Source of the DNA: Porogramme epimiltina
Lineage: Eukaryota > Basidiomycota > Agaricomycetes > Polyporales > Polyporaceae
Direction of reading: 5' to 3'
Length of the DNA stretch: 15,614 nucleotides
Assembly (NCBI GenBank): GCA_900155495.1
Contig: FTLJ01000886.1
Location: forward strand, 1-15,614
The position numbers were made by a program, and so were the translations under genes. Below the pieces are notes generated by a model that was not told where the DNA came from, ran no database searches, and was given only the letters and a program-made list of their open reading frames with translations. This document shows, in pieces, positions 1 through 9,113 of the stretch. Within the stretch, counting starts at the first letter, position 1. Each line of letters starts with the position of its first letter.

Positions 1-59
1 CGACGACGCCGCCCCCGACGACGCCCCCGCCGCCCCGGCCGACGCCTGGCACGCGCAGA

Positions 60-1916
60 ATGGGCCTCACGACGATCCGCGACATCATCGCCGAGCTCAC
101 CCGCCAGGCTGCAGAGCACCAGGGCCGCCGCCTGCGCCTCATCAAGCAGATCACGACGGACCCGACCTACCAGGCAAGTTCCCCCCTCCAAGCCCGCGCC
201 CGCGCCGCTCACCTCGTCCTCCAGCTCGAGCTCAAGCGACTCCAAGAGTCGTGCGGCTGGGACTCCTTCCACGGCGGCTCCGAGTCCTGGCGCGTCTTCC
301 TCGACCCCAACGCCGGCGAGAATGTCGTCCAGGCCCGCTTCAGCCCCGCCGTCAACGCCCTCATGAGCCAGGTCCACATGAACGAGGCCTCGCTCTCCTG
401 CATCCGCGCCCGCATCGAGGCCCTCCAGACCTTCCTCCTCCCCGTCCTCCGCCTCCCCCCAGAGGTCCTCATCCACATCTTCAAGCTCGGCAGCAGCATG
501 CCCCAGGACGACCCCATCCTCGGCTCCTCAATACCCCGCCCCTTCCCGCTCGTCGTCTCCGCCGTCTGCCGCCAGTGGCGCGACATCGCGATCTCCACCT
601 CCCACCTCTGGTCCAACCTCGTCATCAAGCATCCGCGGCCGTCCGGGTGGGTGCCCTTGTCTCTACAGCGCTCCGCGGGCAGCCCCGTAGACATCACCAT
701 TGACTGCCGCTCCACGAGCCTCCTCACCGCGCCCGTCGTCGACCAGCTCATGACCAAGCTCGTCGTCCACATCGCGCGATGGCGCCGATTCTGCCTCAAC
801 TCCACCGATCCCGCCACGATCTACGCCGTCGGCCGCCACCTCGCCAACGCAAGCGCCCCCGTGCTCCAGCACCTCCAGCTCTCCCTCTCCGGCTCCTCGG
901 GCAACCAGGAGGTCATCCTCCCCGAGATCTTCCAGGGCGGCGCCGAGGCGCTCACCTCGGTGCGCTACGACTCGCTCTGCACGCCGTGGACGTCGCGCCC
1001 GCTCGTGAACCTCACCGTGCTCGACCTCCGCTGGCTCTGGCTCCAGACGCGCCTCCAGTACGAGCAGTTCCGCACCGTCCTCCTCGCCTCGCCCGCCATC
1101 CGCGCCCTCATCCTCCGCGGCACCTACATCCACCTCCACTCCGGCCGCCAGTACCCCGCGCTCGCGATCCCGACCCTCCGCTACCTCGAGCTCTCCGGCG
1201 ACAACGTCTGCCGCATGTCCTCCCTCCTCGAGACGCCCGGCCTCGAGGAACTCACGCTCGCCAACCTCGACGAGACCGAGTTCCGCGAGTTCGTCGCGTC
1301 TCTCCCCATCCCCGGCGACCCCACAGCGCCCACAGCCGCACCCGCTCCTCCCCTCACACCCGCCCCCGCGCACGCACCCGACGCGCCGTCGTCCGAAAGC
1401 GACGCGGCGGCGCAGGAGCCCGCGGCGCCCGTGCCCCCGCACCACGCCGTGCGCTACCCGTGCCTGCGCGCGCTCGCGCTCCTCAACGCGAGCATGTGCA
1501 CGCCGACGCGGCGCTTCACGCGCGCCCTGCCCACGATCACGCACCTCACGGTCATCAACTCCGCCACCGCGAAGTTCCTGCAGCTCTTCCGCGAGGAGGG
1601 GCTCGAGTTCGAGCGGCGCGCGCGCGGCGAGCGCCGCCTGTTCGGCAGCAGCGGAGGGGGAGGGGGCAGCGCGGAGGGCGCGCTCGCGGGGGACGAGCCG
1701 ACGCTCAGCTGGCCGAGGTTGAAGAAGTTCACGTTCATCGACGAGGTGGACTACTTCCTCCTGCACGGCGTGCTCCGCGCGCGCGCGGCGGCGGGCGCGC
1801 CGCTCGAGCGGCTCGTCTTCAACGCCCCGCCGTTCCTGCACGACGACAACCTGATATCGTCTCTAGAAGAACTCGTGCGCGTCGAGCTCGTGAAGGACGT
1901 GGACCTCGACCATTGA
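60..1916 (+). CDS. F-box-like/leucine-rich-repeat-type protein, intronless
   Basis: This single open frame encodes 618 residues and ends in TGA at 1914-1916. An F-box-like domain is visible at about residues 130-190: LRLPPEVLIHIF, then a spacer, then VSAVCRQWRDIAISTSHLWSNL. This is the layout common in agaricomycete F-box proteins. A helical, Leu/Arg-rich stretch (residues 1-125) precedes it. Degenerate leucine-rich segments follow, such as LTVLDLRWLWL and LRYLELSGDNV. The C-terminal half carries a Pro/Ala low-complexity insert (about residues 435-480) and a Gly run near residue 560. By family knowledge it would bind Skp1 through the F-box and present substrates to an SCF ubiquitin ligase; the substrate cannot be inferred. 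Codons end overwhelmingly in C or G, unlike the central region. The start is uncertain: the same frame stays open upstream to the window edge with Pro/Thr codons, so an earlier start or upstream exon is possible. The F-box assignment is firm; the repeat class is inferred. Confidence 0.85.
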   Translation: MGLTTIRDIIAELTRQAAEHQGRRLRLIKQITTDPTYQASSPLQARARAAHLVLQLELKRLQESCGWDSFHGGSESWRVFLDPNAGENVVQARFSPAVNALMSQVHMNEASLSCIRARIEALQTFLLPVLRLPPEVLIHIFKLGSSMPQDDPILGSSIPRPFPLVVSAVCRQWRDIAISTSHLWSNLVIKHPRPSGWVPLSLQRSAGSPVDITIDCRSTSLLTAPVVDQLMTKLVVHIARWRRFCLNSTDPATIYAVGRHLANASAPVLQHLQLSLSGSSGNQEVILPEIFQGGAEALTSVRYDSLCTPWTSRPLVNLTVLDLRWLWLQTRLQYEQFRTVLLASPAIRALILRGTYIHLHSGRQYPALAIPTLRYLELSGDNVCRMSSLLETPGLEELTLANLDETEFREFVASLPIPGDPTAPTAAPAPPLTPAPAHAPDAPSSESDAAAQEPAAPVPPHHAVRYPCLRALALLNASMCTPTRRFTRALPTITHLTVINSATAKFLQLFREEGLEFERRARGERRLFGSSGGGGGSAEGALAGDEPTLSWPRLKKFTFIDEVDYFLLHGVLRARAAAGAPLERLVFNAPPFLHDDNLISSLEELVRVELVKDVDLDH

Positions 1917-2802
1917 TATTGAATCGACGAGGGCACGGGGTGGGGCAGGCCGAAAGGGCAGGGGTAGCGGCGTCGTCGTGGGGTAGATGGGGGAGGGTGC
2001 CGGGGTGCGCCGTGTTTCTGCTATGTGAGTGCGCTACTGCTCTGCTTCATACCTGCTGTATCTTTTGGGCTCCCCGTACAAGGAACGGGTGGTGTACACA
2101 CATGTATTATAGTTCTGGGATGGGAGCAACTCGGACCCGTTTATCATCTTCCTTCTCTGCGCCGGGCATCCCCCTTTTCCCGCCATATCTAGGTCGATCG
2201 TGCTGATCGACGATACAGGCAACATCCTGGCACCAAGTCACTGTGCAATGCATGGGTCGATACCGGGCCGAGCCCGTCGGTCGTCGTCGTGGAAGGTCTC
2301 CGGAGATCAGCACGACGATCGTCGCTCGCCATATTCATCATCCCGCCCTCCCCCATTGTCCCGCCTGCTCCCCGCCTCTCAACCTCTCTCTCCATCTATG
2401 ACAGCAATCTCTCAGGACTTCCATTATCATGGTACGGCATCGAATCGCTCCATACAGACTACACACAGTAGAGTCTTCATCGAAACGCAAATTGGAATGG
2501 ATTCGGATAACAGCACGGGCCCGGGCTGCACACACCCCGCCGATCCGCGCCGCCCCACAAGTTAACGAGGCGCACCACCCCGCACAAAGGAAAAACACCG
2601 GGAGCCGGCGGGCAGCGTCCCTCGGGCGAGGCACAACGTCGATCCCGCGAATGCGCAACGACGGTCGGTGCCTGCTCCATTCATCTCCCCCGGCCCCAGC
2701 AGCCTAGAAGCGCACCCTGCGATCCACCCTTTAGACGAGGCCCCTTCGCGCGCATCCCCCGCACGCGCACCGCCGCCGCCCCACGGCTCCGCCCCGCTGG
2801 CC

Positions 2803-2828
2803 AAGATACAAGATACAAGATACGTATC
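2803..2828. repeat. Three tandem AAGATAC units ending in a small palindrome
   Basis: AAGATAC occurs three times head to tail at 2803-2809, 2810-2816 and 2817-2823. The last copy runs into GTATC, which makes the 10-base palindrome GATACGTATC (2819-2828). It is a short microsatellite-like run with no evident function. Confidence 0.8.
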
Positions 2829-3523
2829 GAGATGGATGCGCGCCGCAGAGCTCGGCGTCGCGATGATCCCCCAGCTCGAAGGCTATCTCATCGTCTCAAC
2901 GCATCGGGCGCGTCGAGCTCGAAGTGCGAACGGATCGTCGCCGCCCCCTCGCTGGCAGAGCGGTGCCCGTAGCCAATCTGGCCCCCACGCGAGGGAGACT
3001 CTATCGCCGCCCTCGACGTTGTGCTCATCGGCGCCGTGCGCGGGTTGCCCGCTCCTATTCCGATGTCCGCGAGCGTCGTCGTCGGCACCGCGGGCCCGTG
3101 CTCCAAGGCACTGAGCACTAGGTGAGCGACGCCTTCCTAGATGGGACATCAGTGCGGATGATGCTCATGTGCTCGGATGCTTGATTAGGTGTTTGGGCGG
3201 GCCTCTGCTGGGGGCTACCTGCACTAGCTGGGTCGAGGACGATGCCTCGTTTCAAAGTGGCTATTCCTTGCCGAAGACGCGGAGCATCGTGGTGTGGAGG
3301 AAATTAGCTTCAATCTCTGTATGGGTAACTTGGACTCCATGAGAGGTGAAGACGAGGGCAGAGGATTTGGGTATAACGGCACTCTAACGTTCTCCAGGCT
3401 CCCACATCAAGAGGGAAAGTTATAACTAGCTATTCACACATGACACTAGATTAAGCACCAGCATAGGCTCAACGTGACCTGGCTCTCCCGAGACTGGTGA
3501 GTACAGAGTAGCCTTGGGTACTC

Positions 3524-3584
3524 CGGCTACATACCCACTTGAGGCCTACCACGGCTACATACCCACTTGAGGCCTACCACGGCT
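3524..3584. repeat. 28-bp direct tandem repeat, 2.2 copies
   Basis: A 28-base unit beginning CGGCTACATACCCACTTG is repeated exactly at 3524-3551 and 3552-3579, followed by a partial third copy (CGGCT) at 3580-3584. The two full copies are identical, which implies a recent slippage or duplication, or an assembly artefact. It lies about 210 bases left of the large tandem duplication. Confidence 0.9.
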
Positions 3585-3794
3585 CGGAGGCGCGCCCAAG
3601 CCCATTCAAGTTGTTACTCACGAACAACACCCTCGGTGGAATATCGAACCGTCTTACAGGCCTTCTGCGCTGCATCTGGTGTCCCGAGGAAGCCCGTCCC
3701 CGAAGGGCTTGGCACACACTCGTCGCGATGGCCACGGCGCGCGTAGAAGAAGGCGAGACGTTGGTAGAATTCCTAGCTAGTGTCGTATTAGGCA

Positions 3795-4228
3795 GCCGTT
3801 CGAGACTATTGTATACAATGGAGCTAGAGTACCACCCATGATGACGTGTGATCCAAGATGTGGCGAATGAAGGCCATGCGGTATAGGTATTCAGCATGAA
3901 TGCAAATTACTGGGTAGAATGTGACGGCGAAGTCAAAGCGGCGGGTATGGATATCGTGAGCAGTACCACAGAGACCAAGAAGTTTGACGTAAAAGAGAAA
4001 ATGACATGGATGAGAGGTATCGTTGCAATGCATGAGAGTTGGTTTAATATTAGGGAGTATGACAATATAAAGAGTATCAGAAAGCCGGGGGCCGAGGGGG
4101 CGAATCCAAGAGATATTGAGGGTATACGTGACATAGTGATATGCTCCGGCGAAATTGAGGCATGCGGTGTAACCTCACTGGGTGCAAACTGGAGCAGAAC
4201 CCCCGAACGGGAAGCACTCGTCATCGGC
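3795..4228. other. 3' flank of metacaspase A, duplicated and apparently non-coding
   Basis: This block aligns with 7811-7932 plus 8755-9113 in unit B. In both copies it holds open frames of about 100 codons on both strands: plus 3896-4261, and a hydrophobic minus-strand frame at 3907-4224. Where the two copies can be aligned, differences fall about equally on all three codon positions in either frame. That is the pattern of unconstrained DNA, so I do not call a gene. Some indels are multiples of three, which keeps the frames open. An alternative, a hydrophobic extension spliced onto the metacaspase, is described in the findings. Confidence 0.55.
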
Positions 4229-6378
4229 CTATGTCACCCACGTAGTCAATATAAGCTGTAGCGAAGGTAGTAGAGCTCTTACTAGAACATTCATACTTCC
4301 CACCTAGATAGATAAAACGTGTGAGCGGCATGAGCATAGTCCTATATTAGGGCTCTCTGGAGGCAGCACTCACCATCGGTTGCGAGGGACTTCCGTCAAT
4401 TGTCCGCTTGTTGTGGGGACGCCTTTTGACCGCCCACCTTTGTAACTGCTTCTTGCGCAGCTCCAAACGCTTTTTGGTGGTCGTGTTGTAGATATCCTTG
4501 CTGTAAAGGTGCGTAAATCTCTATCTAGACTACGCGAGTAGTGCTGTAGAGCGTACCTAACCGCAACGACCAGCTCACGAATGGGTGGGTAGGGGTTCTC
4601 ATCTGGCACTTGAAGGTAAGTACATCTCGCGCGAATCGCGCGGGAGTATGATACTAACGCAAGGCCATGATTAGAGACTGTGTATCGCCGAGGCGGGGAA
4701 TCGTTTGAGACCTGTTTACAGAGGAATATGACGTCGCACTAACCTGTGTCATCGTCCGACCGTGAGTGTATTCCCAAGTCATCTGAGAGTCATGACAGGC
4801 AGAGAACGATATCTGTCATTTTGAGACATGAGCGCAATTCATACGTTTCCAGGGAAGGATGCGCACCACATGAGGCCTCTCTGGAGTGTCGATGGGCTTG
4901 CAGTTGCCTCGAGCGCACACGTTCGGGTCCAACCGCTCCGGGGACTCTGCGCGGGGGAGGAACAGGCCGTACATGAACCTTCCCGTGCATCCCACAAGCT
5001 TCTCAGCAGCTTCTGCGATGTTCCCGACCGCGCCTGTGAAGTTGTGGAACGAGAACGTGCGACGTGGGGGCTTGATCGTGGGGGGCGGGCGCGTGATGTC
5101 CATGGTAGAGGATCGGATGATGATACGGCGGGGCTGGTCGTCCTTGGCTTCGACGGGGTCGACCACGATGTTGCGTTGGAACACGACGTTCTTGCTGATG
5201 CAGCAGCGCTTGAAGATGTGCATTTGCGGCTTGCGTTTCATATCCTTGGGATCTAATACTACATGTAAGCTACGCCAGGGCCACGAAACGTTCAGGTAAT
5301 CAGCGACATACCGGAAGGAACGGGAATGAGGCTAGCCTTCTTAGCTTCTTGAACATCGTCTGGTAACACCGTTGAGGGTACCTCGGGATCGTGGGCGTGC
5401 TTAGTTTCTGGATGGGGAGGGTAAGGTCCCGCGGAAAAGGATGGAAAGGATAGGGCGCACTTGTTGACCCCTTGGAACGCGATTTGCGGGAGCCCGTGCT
5501 TGTCATTTCGGCATAGTCTACCTTGTTACAATCGTAGTGGGGCAAGTCGAGGACAGTACCGGAATGACATGAGTCGAAGATGGCAGTGAGCCGGACACCG
5601 ACAGGAAGCGGCTCAACCATGCGAAGTCTTAGTTCCTTGTAGAGGAAGGGGTGAGTGGCGAGGAGGCCAGTGATGACACGGTGAAGGATATACATTATCC
5701 AGGATGGGGAGTCCCTTCAGCGGTTGAATGGCTATCAGGGATGTTCAGCCAACCAGTAATATCCGGATATTCAAGGAAGGTGGCAGACCTTCATCAAATC
5801 CGTCGGGTTCACTTGAGCTTGATGTCGCTTTCTGAGTACCATGACCAGAGTCTTGAAGACATACCAGAGGATTGGTACCAGGGACGTGCGTAACATGTTC
5901 ATGGGGAACAACTCACAGTAGAACATTAACTTATCCCCAGCCTTGGACTTATCAACAAATCGTTGGATTTGCATGAGCTACATTGGGTGAGGGGAGGAGA
6001 CTCAGTGAGAAAGTCATTGAAGCTGATGGAATGTATGAATGGACGCACGATGTTCTCCCGAGTGGGCTGCCGTTCCTCGGGAATGGTTTCATCATCAAGC
6101 ATAAGCACGATATTTTCCTCTCGAAAGCCGTATTGATCTAGAGACGACGCGATAGCGAGGGGATATCCGGGGGTGAGATTGCGATGAGAACGGGGCACGC
6201 GATGAGATGGTAAGGAAGACCTGGACTCACTGATGAGCAGCTGCCGCCAATCTTCGGCGTCCCGGTGTGGGTTTTCCAGAGGGCGTGGACTTTCGGAGGA
6301 GTACGTGATAGCGATAATAAGCGCTTTGCGTACAGGCTCTCGCACGTTAATGGGGATTGGAACGCTTGGAAGAGGCAT
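4229..6378 (-). CDS. Metacaspase (caspase-like cysteine peptidase, family C14B), tandem copy A
   Basis: Spliced from 13 exons: 6231-6378, 6049-6137, 5917-5977, 5789-5851, 5694-5731, 5461-5635, 5312-5407, 4867-5252, 4744-4812, 4659-4677, 4557-4602, 4374-4500 and 4229-4303, giving 463 residues. The p20 part begins at once ([10 protein letters not shown], residues 17-26), with no prodomain. DAEDW is at 40-44, the catalytic-His motif FYYSGHGTQ at 98-106 (His103), DGFDE near 119-123, and the catalytic-Cys motif IFDSCHSGT at 152-160 (Cys156). A basic linker follows, then a segment containing CARGNC, then a p10-like part with ISFSACHD (353-360) and NPYPPIREL. Metacaspases are Ca2+-dependent and cut after Arg or Lys. 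The start sits behind a TATA/CT-rich promoter and matches copy B. Odd points are a weak donor at intron 4 (GTCTGC) and a C-terminus running 14 codons beyond the stop position of copy B. The family is certain; individual exon borders are inferred from splice signals and agreement between copies. Confidence 0.9.
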
Positions 6379-6475
6379 GGTGAAGCGGCGGAAAGGGGGG
6401 AATGAGGGGGGAAGAGGGGGAAAGGAAGAAGGGGGGAGAACTCGAGCTCCAGGTGATTCTGTCTATATGGACGTC
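6379..6475 (-). promoter_or_regulatory. Core promoter of metacaspase A: TATA-like box and CT-rich tract
   Basis: On the minus strand a CATATAG motif at about 6463-6469 lies some 86-90 bases upstream of the ATG. It is followed by a long pyrimidine tract (6387-6442: TCTCCCCCCTTCTTCC and onward) leading to the start codon. TATA plus CT-rich initiation regions are typical of fungal promoters. Copy B has the same order and spacing, which supports both the start choice and the idea that each copy has its own promoter. Confidence 0.55.
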
Positions 6476-6639
6476 CATGAGGGATGTGTACATCGTTCCC
6501 GACGAAATTCGCAGATGGCAGTGTACACAGCAATTGACCTCGGGCTGTGGTCGTCGGGGAGAAGCGCAAGATGGAAATCGGTGCGGCGGGGGGGAGTGAC
6601 AGGAAACCCGAGCGCGAGTCTCGTGGGTCTGCAACGTGC

Positions 6640-7770
6640 CTCTCCATTCCCACCATCGCATTTGTGGGCGCTGTTTCGAATCCTATGAACATCTGTCCTC
6701 GCGGTCTGGCACGCCTCGTTTCAAGTGTATCAAGGCATCTGCAAGTGGTCTCAATACGCTATCAGAGATGGAACAATGTACGGACGCCTTCAGATACACG
6801 AGGAATCCCCAAGTCAAGCCTGAATGTTATCATACTATGATATTCGTCATACAGCAATTCAAAGACAGAAGACCACAGGCTCACTAGGATCGCACGGCAA
6901 TGAGCACTATCCGTGAGCTGTACTAGCTTCTGCAGTGCACCGAAGACGTCAAGCTCCTCGTTGTTCAACGCAACGTTGCTTTTCCGCCAAGCATCATCTC
7001 ATTTGCATCACGTAAGCATGGGAAAGGATCTAGTATATCCGCACTTGGTCGAGGCCCGTCGCCGGTCGGCGTCAACAGGAGGCCACAAAATATGTTCGCT
7101 ACCGCCACGAGAGGTGCTGGCCCCGGATGTTCAGTATAAAACATGGACACCATAGCGACAACAGTAATTTCTGGACACTCACAGGACGTCTGGTACTGGG
7201 TGCCCCTTCGCCGCGGGTTCCGACAAGCGCTCCAGAGGGCAACAGCCTCGCCGTGTTGAAGACGAGCGACGGCGCCGGCTTTCAGCTAGTTGTGAGCGCA
7301 AAGAATGGAAGAGCATCGCCTCGCATGGCGCGTACCAGTGCCCATCAGGTCGTGCCGTTATTCCGGAATCCGTAGGCGTCGTCCCAAATCGCGCGTTCCG
7401 GAATCCGAAGATCCGGTGTGGCCTTTGTGTCCTCGGGTTTGAGGAAGAAGAATCAACTCACGAGATGTAAATGCGGGAAATCGTTTGACAAGGCCCGCGT
7501 AGAGTTGCGAGATGACGAAGCTGGAGGAGTATGCCAGTTACTACATAACCATATTGAACAAGCATGTAACTACCAGCGCAGGGTGTCTGGATATTACTGT
7601 GCAACCCTTCGTGACGCTGAGAGGGGATCGTCAGCTATTTCTGGGAGGCTCTCTATTTGCAGCGACAAGAATAGAGTGTTGAAAGTATGAATAGTCATAG
7701 AGGGGAAGGTCGACGTGGTGGTTCATGATGAGGGACATCATTTTCGGGCGTCTAAATATGTTGCGCTCAG
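6640..7770. other. Duplicated upstream block of unit A, coding status unresolved
   Basis: This block aligns with 11484-12597 in unit B. No frame gives a recognisable domain. On the minus strand a short open segment reads EELDVFGALQKLVQLTDSAH and ends at a good donor (CTA|GTGAGC). About 145 bases on there is an acceptor-like CCACTTGCAG; copy B has the same signals (CTA|GTAAGT and CCACTTGCAG). Joining them gives a stop almost at once, and copy differences are not concentrated at third positions. It may be a decayed gene, an untranslated leader or simply promoter DNA. TTCCGGAATCCG occurs twice (7361-7372 and 7396-7407) in this copy; copy B has no counterpart of the doubled motif. Confidence 0.45.
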
Positions 7771-7810
7771 CCGTCAAGCTTCAAGCTTCAGTGCATGACT
7801 CTCTAAGTCG
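7771..7810. repeat. Junction spacer between the two units, with a TCAAGCT direct repeat
   Basis: About 40 bases separate the end of homology in unit A from the start of unit B. They contain TCAAGCT twice in direct tandem (7774-7787), followed by TCA. Neither the left edge of unit A nor the right edge of unit B shows this sequence, so it may be junction-specific DNA from the duplication event. Confidence 0.6.
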
Positions 7811-7933
7811 GCCGTTCGACACTATTGTATACAATGAGGCTAGAGTGCCACCTAAGATGATGTGTGATCCAAGATGTAGCGAATGAAGATCATGCGGGTA
7901 TAGGTATTCAGCGTGAATGTAAATCACTAGGTT

Positions 7934-8754
7934 ATGATGGCAGATTTGTACATTTAATAGTTTTCGCGCTCATAGTCTATTAGCCGAGCCGCGCGCTATA
8001 TATTGCGCGCGCACATATATATTTTCTCGCGCCGAGCATATATACTTTTTTCAACTTCGATTTTTTGGCAGAAGAACCCTTCCATACGTAGGAGGGAGGT
8101 ATCGGGGCTACGTTCCTCCAAAAATACGAGTGAAAACCACACTTTTGGAGGCTCCAAAGCTGTCGGAATAGGAGGCTACCCAAATATGGTAACTATGCGG
8201 GCTTATAATCGGTTCAATTGAAGTCTATTAGTAATGGTTCTAATGGATACAAAAGTTACAATAGATTAATAAATCCTAGGAATAGAAGTAAGATATCAAA
8301 TGCTTTGAGCACACGAGTACTACTAGAGCCATTCTAGGGTGTCATGGGGACATCCCCGTATGAAGTGAGCACCGGGGCGGGGAAGGAGGCTCCTCGGACG
8401 GAGGGCAAGTCGGAGGCGCCCAGGGCGGGCGGTCCGTAGTGCCGCACCTTCCGAATTCGGACGCCCCTCTCTCCCCTACTTGGGGGACGTTCCTCCCTTG
8501 TTGTACCCCCTAATAATGTATTTTCGTGCTCTATATGCATGCGCAAATGTGCTCCAGGCGTTTTTATGGAAGAAACTCAGAAAAGGACGAACCTGGGGAC
8601 ATCGAGGTCGAGGGGCCCCCAGTTCGGCGCCTAAACTAGGAGGGCCCCTCAAGGTCGCGTTGGGCGTCTAACGCGCGCTTACATCAAAATATGAGCGCGT
8701 TGGCTTATTAACGTGTGTTAGAACTGATTTATTAATGTACAGATCTGCCGCCAT
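7934..8754. mobile_element. Non-autonomous DNA transposon-like insertion with TIRs and target-site duplication
   Basis: Unit A is an empty site: its sequence ACTGGGTAGAATGTGAC is split in unit B, with ACTAGGT present on both sides (7926-7932 and 8755-8761). The duplication is 7 bp exact, or 8 bp with one mismatch (ACTAGGTT and ACTAGGTA). The ends are inverted repeats of at least 21 bases with 3 mismatches: left end ATGATGGCAGATTTGTAC, right end reversed ATGGCGGCAGATCTGTAC. CGCGCTCATA recurs in inverted orientation further in (about 7962 and 8690). The interior has no transposase-like frame, so it would need enzymes supplied in trans. Two internal stem-loops are visible: GCGCGC arms around TATATATT near 7991-8012, and CCTCCAAAA/TTTTGGAGG near 8115-8151. 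An 8-bp duplication would suit hAT-like elements, but the termini do not identify a superfamily. Confidence 0.8.
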
Positions 8755-9113
8755 ACTAGGTAGAATGTGACGGCGAAGTCAAAGCTGCAGGTATGGGTAT
8801 CGTGAACAGTATCACAGAGATCAAGAAGTTCGACGGAAAAGAGAAAATAGCATGGATGAGGGGTATCATTGACGGGATGCATGAGAGTTGGTATAACATT
8901 GGGGAGTATGACAATAGACAGAGTATTAGAAAGCTGGGGGCCGAGTGGGTGACACCAAGAGATATTGAGGGTATATGTGATGTAGTGGTTCCGGCGAAAG
9001 GCATGTGGCAGGTCCTAGGCGCAAACTGCAACAGGGACAGCGCCCCCGAATGGGAAGCACTCGTGGTCGGCCTATGTCGCCCACCCAATCAGTATAAGTC
9101 GTAGCGAAGACGG

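Larger units (their letters stand above)
1917..3794. other. Intergenic stretch with no supportable gene
   Basis: No frame here shows a recognisable domain or a convincing exon series. The longer frames, plus-strand 2200-2565 and 2668-3114 and minus-strand 2338-2658 and 2888-3118, are Pro/Arg/Ser-rich, overlap each other on opposite strands, and look like by-products of GC-rich DNA. The minus-strand frame at 2888-3118 has the least biased composition and could be a stray exon, but I cannot support it. The only clear structures are two short tandem repeats, listed separately. Base composition falls towards the right, approaching that of the duplicated region. Confidence 0.5.
3795..7770. repeat. 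Tandem duplication unit A (about 4.0 kb)
   Basis: This is the left unit of a head-to-tail segmental duplication. Its left end (3795, GCCGTTCGAGACTATTG) matches unit B from 7811. Its right end (GGCGTCTAAATATGTTGCG, finishing near 7770) matches unit B at about 12576-12597. It contains a complete metacaspase gene on the minus strand, its promoter, about 430 bases of 3' flank and about 1.1 kb of upstream sequence. Identity is highest in exons and moderate in introns and flanks, so the duplication is not very recent. The ends were placed by eye and may be off by a few tens of bases. Confidence 0.85.

Noticed and set aside
663..1841. 392-codon minus-strand frame opposite the F-box gene
   Set aside because: Its product is almost all Arg/Glu/Ala/Gly/Val, the expected antisense shadow of C-ending codons. 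The plus-strand frame has a recognisable domain.
779..2206. 475-codon plus-strand frame overlapping the F-box gene
   Set aside because: It is an Arg/Pro/Ala-rich out-of-phase shadow that only continues into non-coding DNA past 1916.
4816..4871. Apparent frameshift and stop at the end of the large metacaspase exon ([12 protein letters not shown] in A, RILL then stop in B)
   Set aside because: A GTGCGC donor after PHV and a CAG acceptor before ISFSACHD remove this stretch as a 54-base intron in both copies and restore the p10 motif.
5461..5475. Loss of a GTGTCA donor after SRSK in copy A relative to copy B
   Set aside because: The phase of the next exon shows that both copies use the shared donor GTGCGC after TCAACAA, so no donor is lost here.
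8793..9104. Plus-strand frame of 103 codons beside metacaspase B, similar to a frame in unit A (3896-4261), as a duplicated small gene
   Set aside because: Differences between the copies fall about equally on the three codon positions, and no motif is recognisable; it is more likely non-coding flank.
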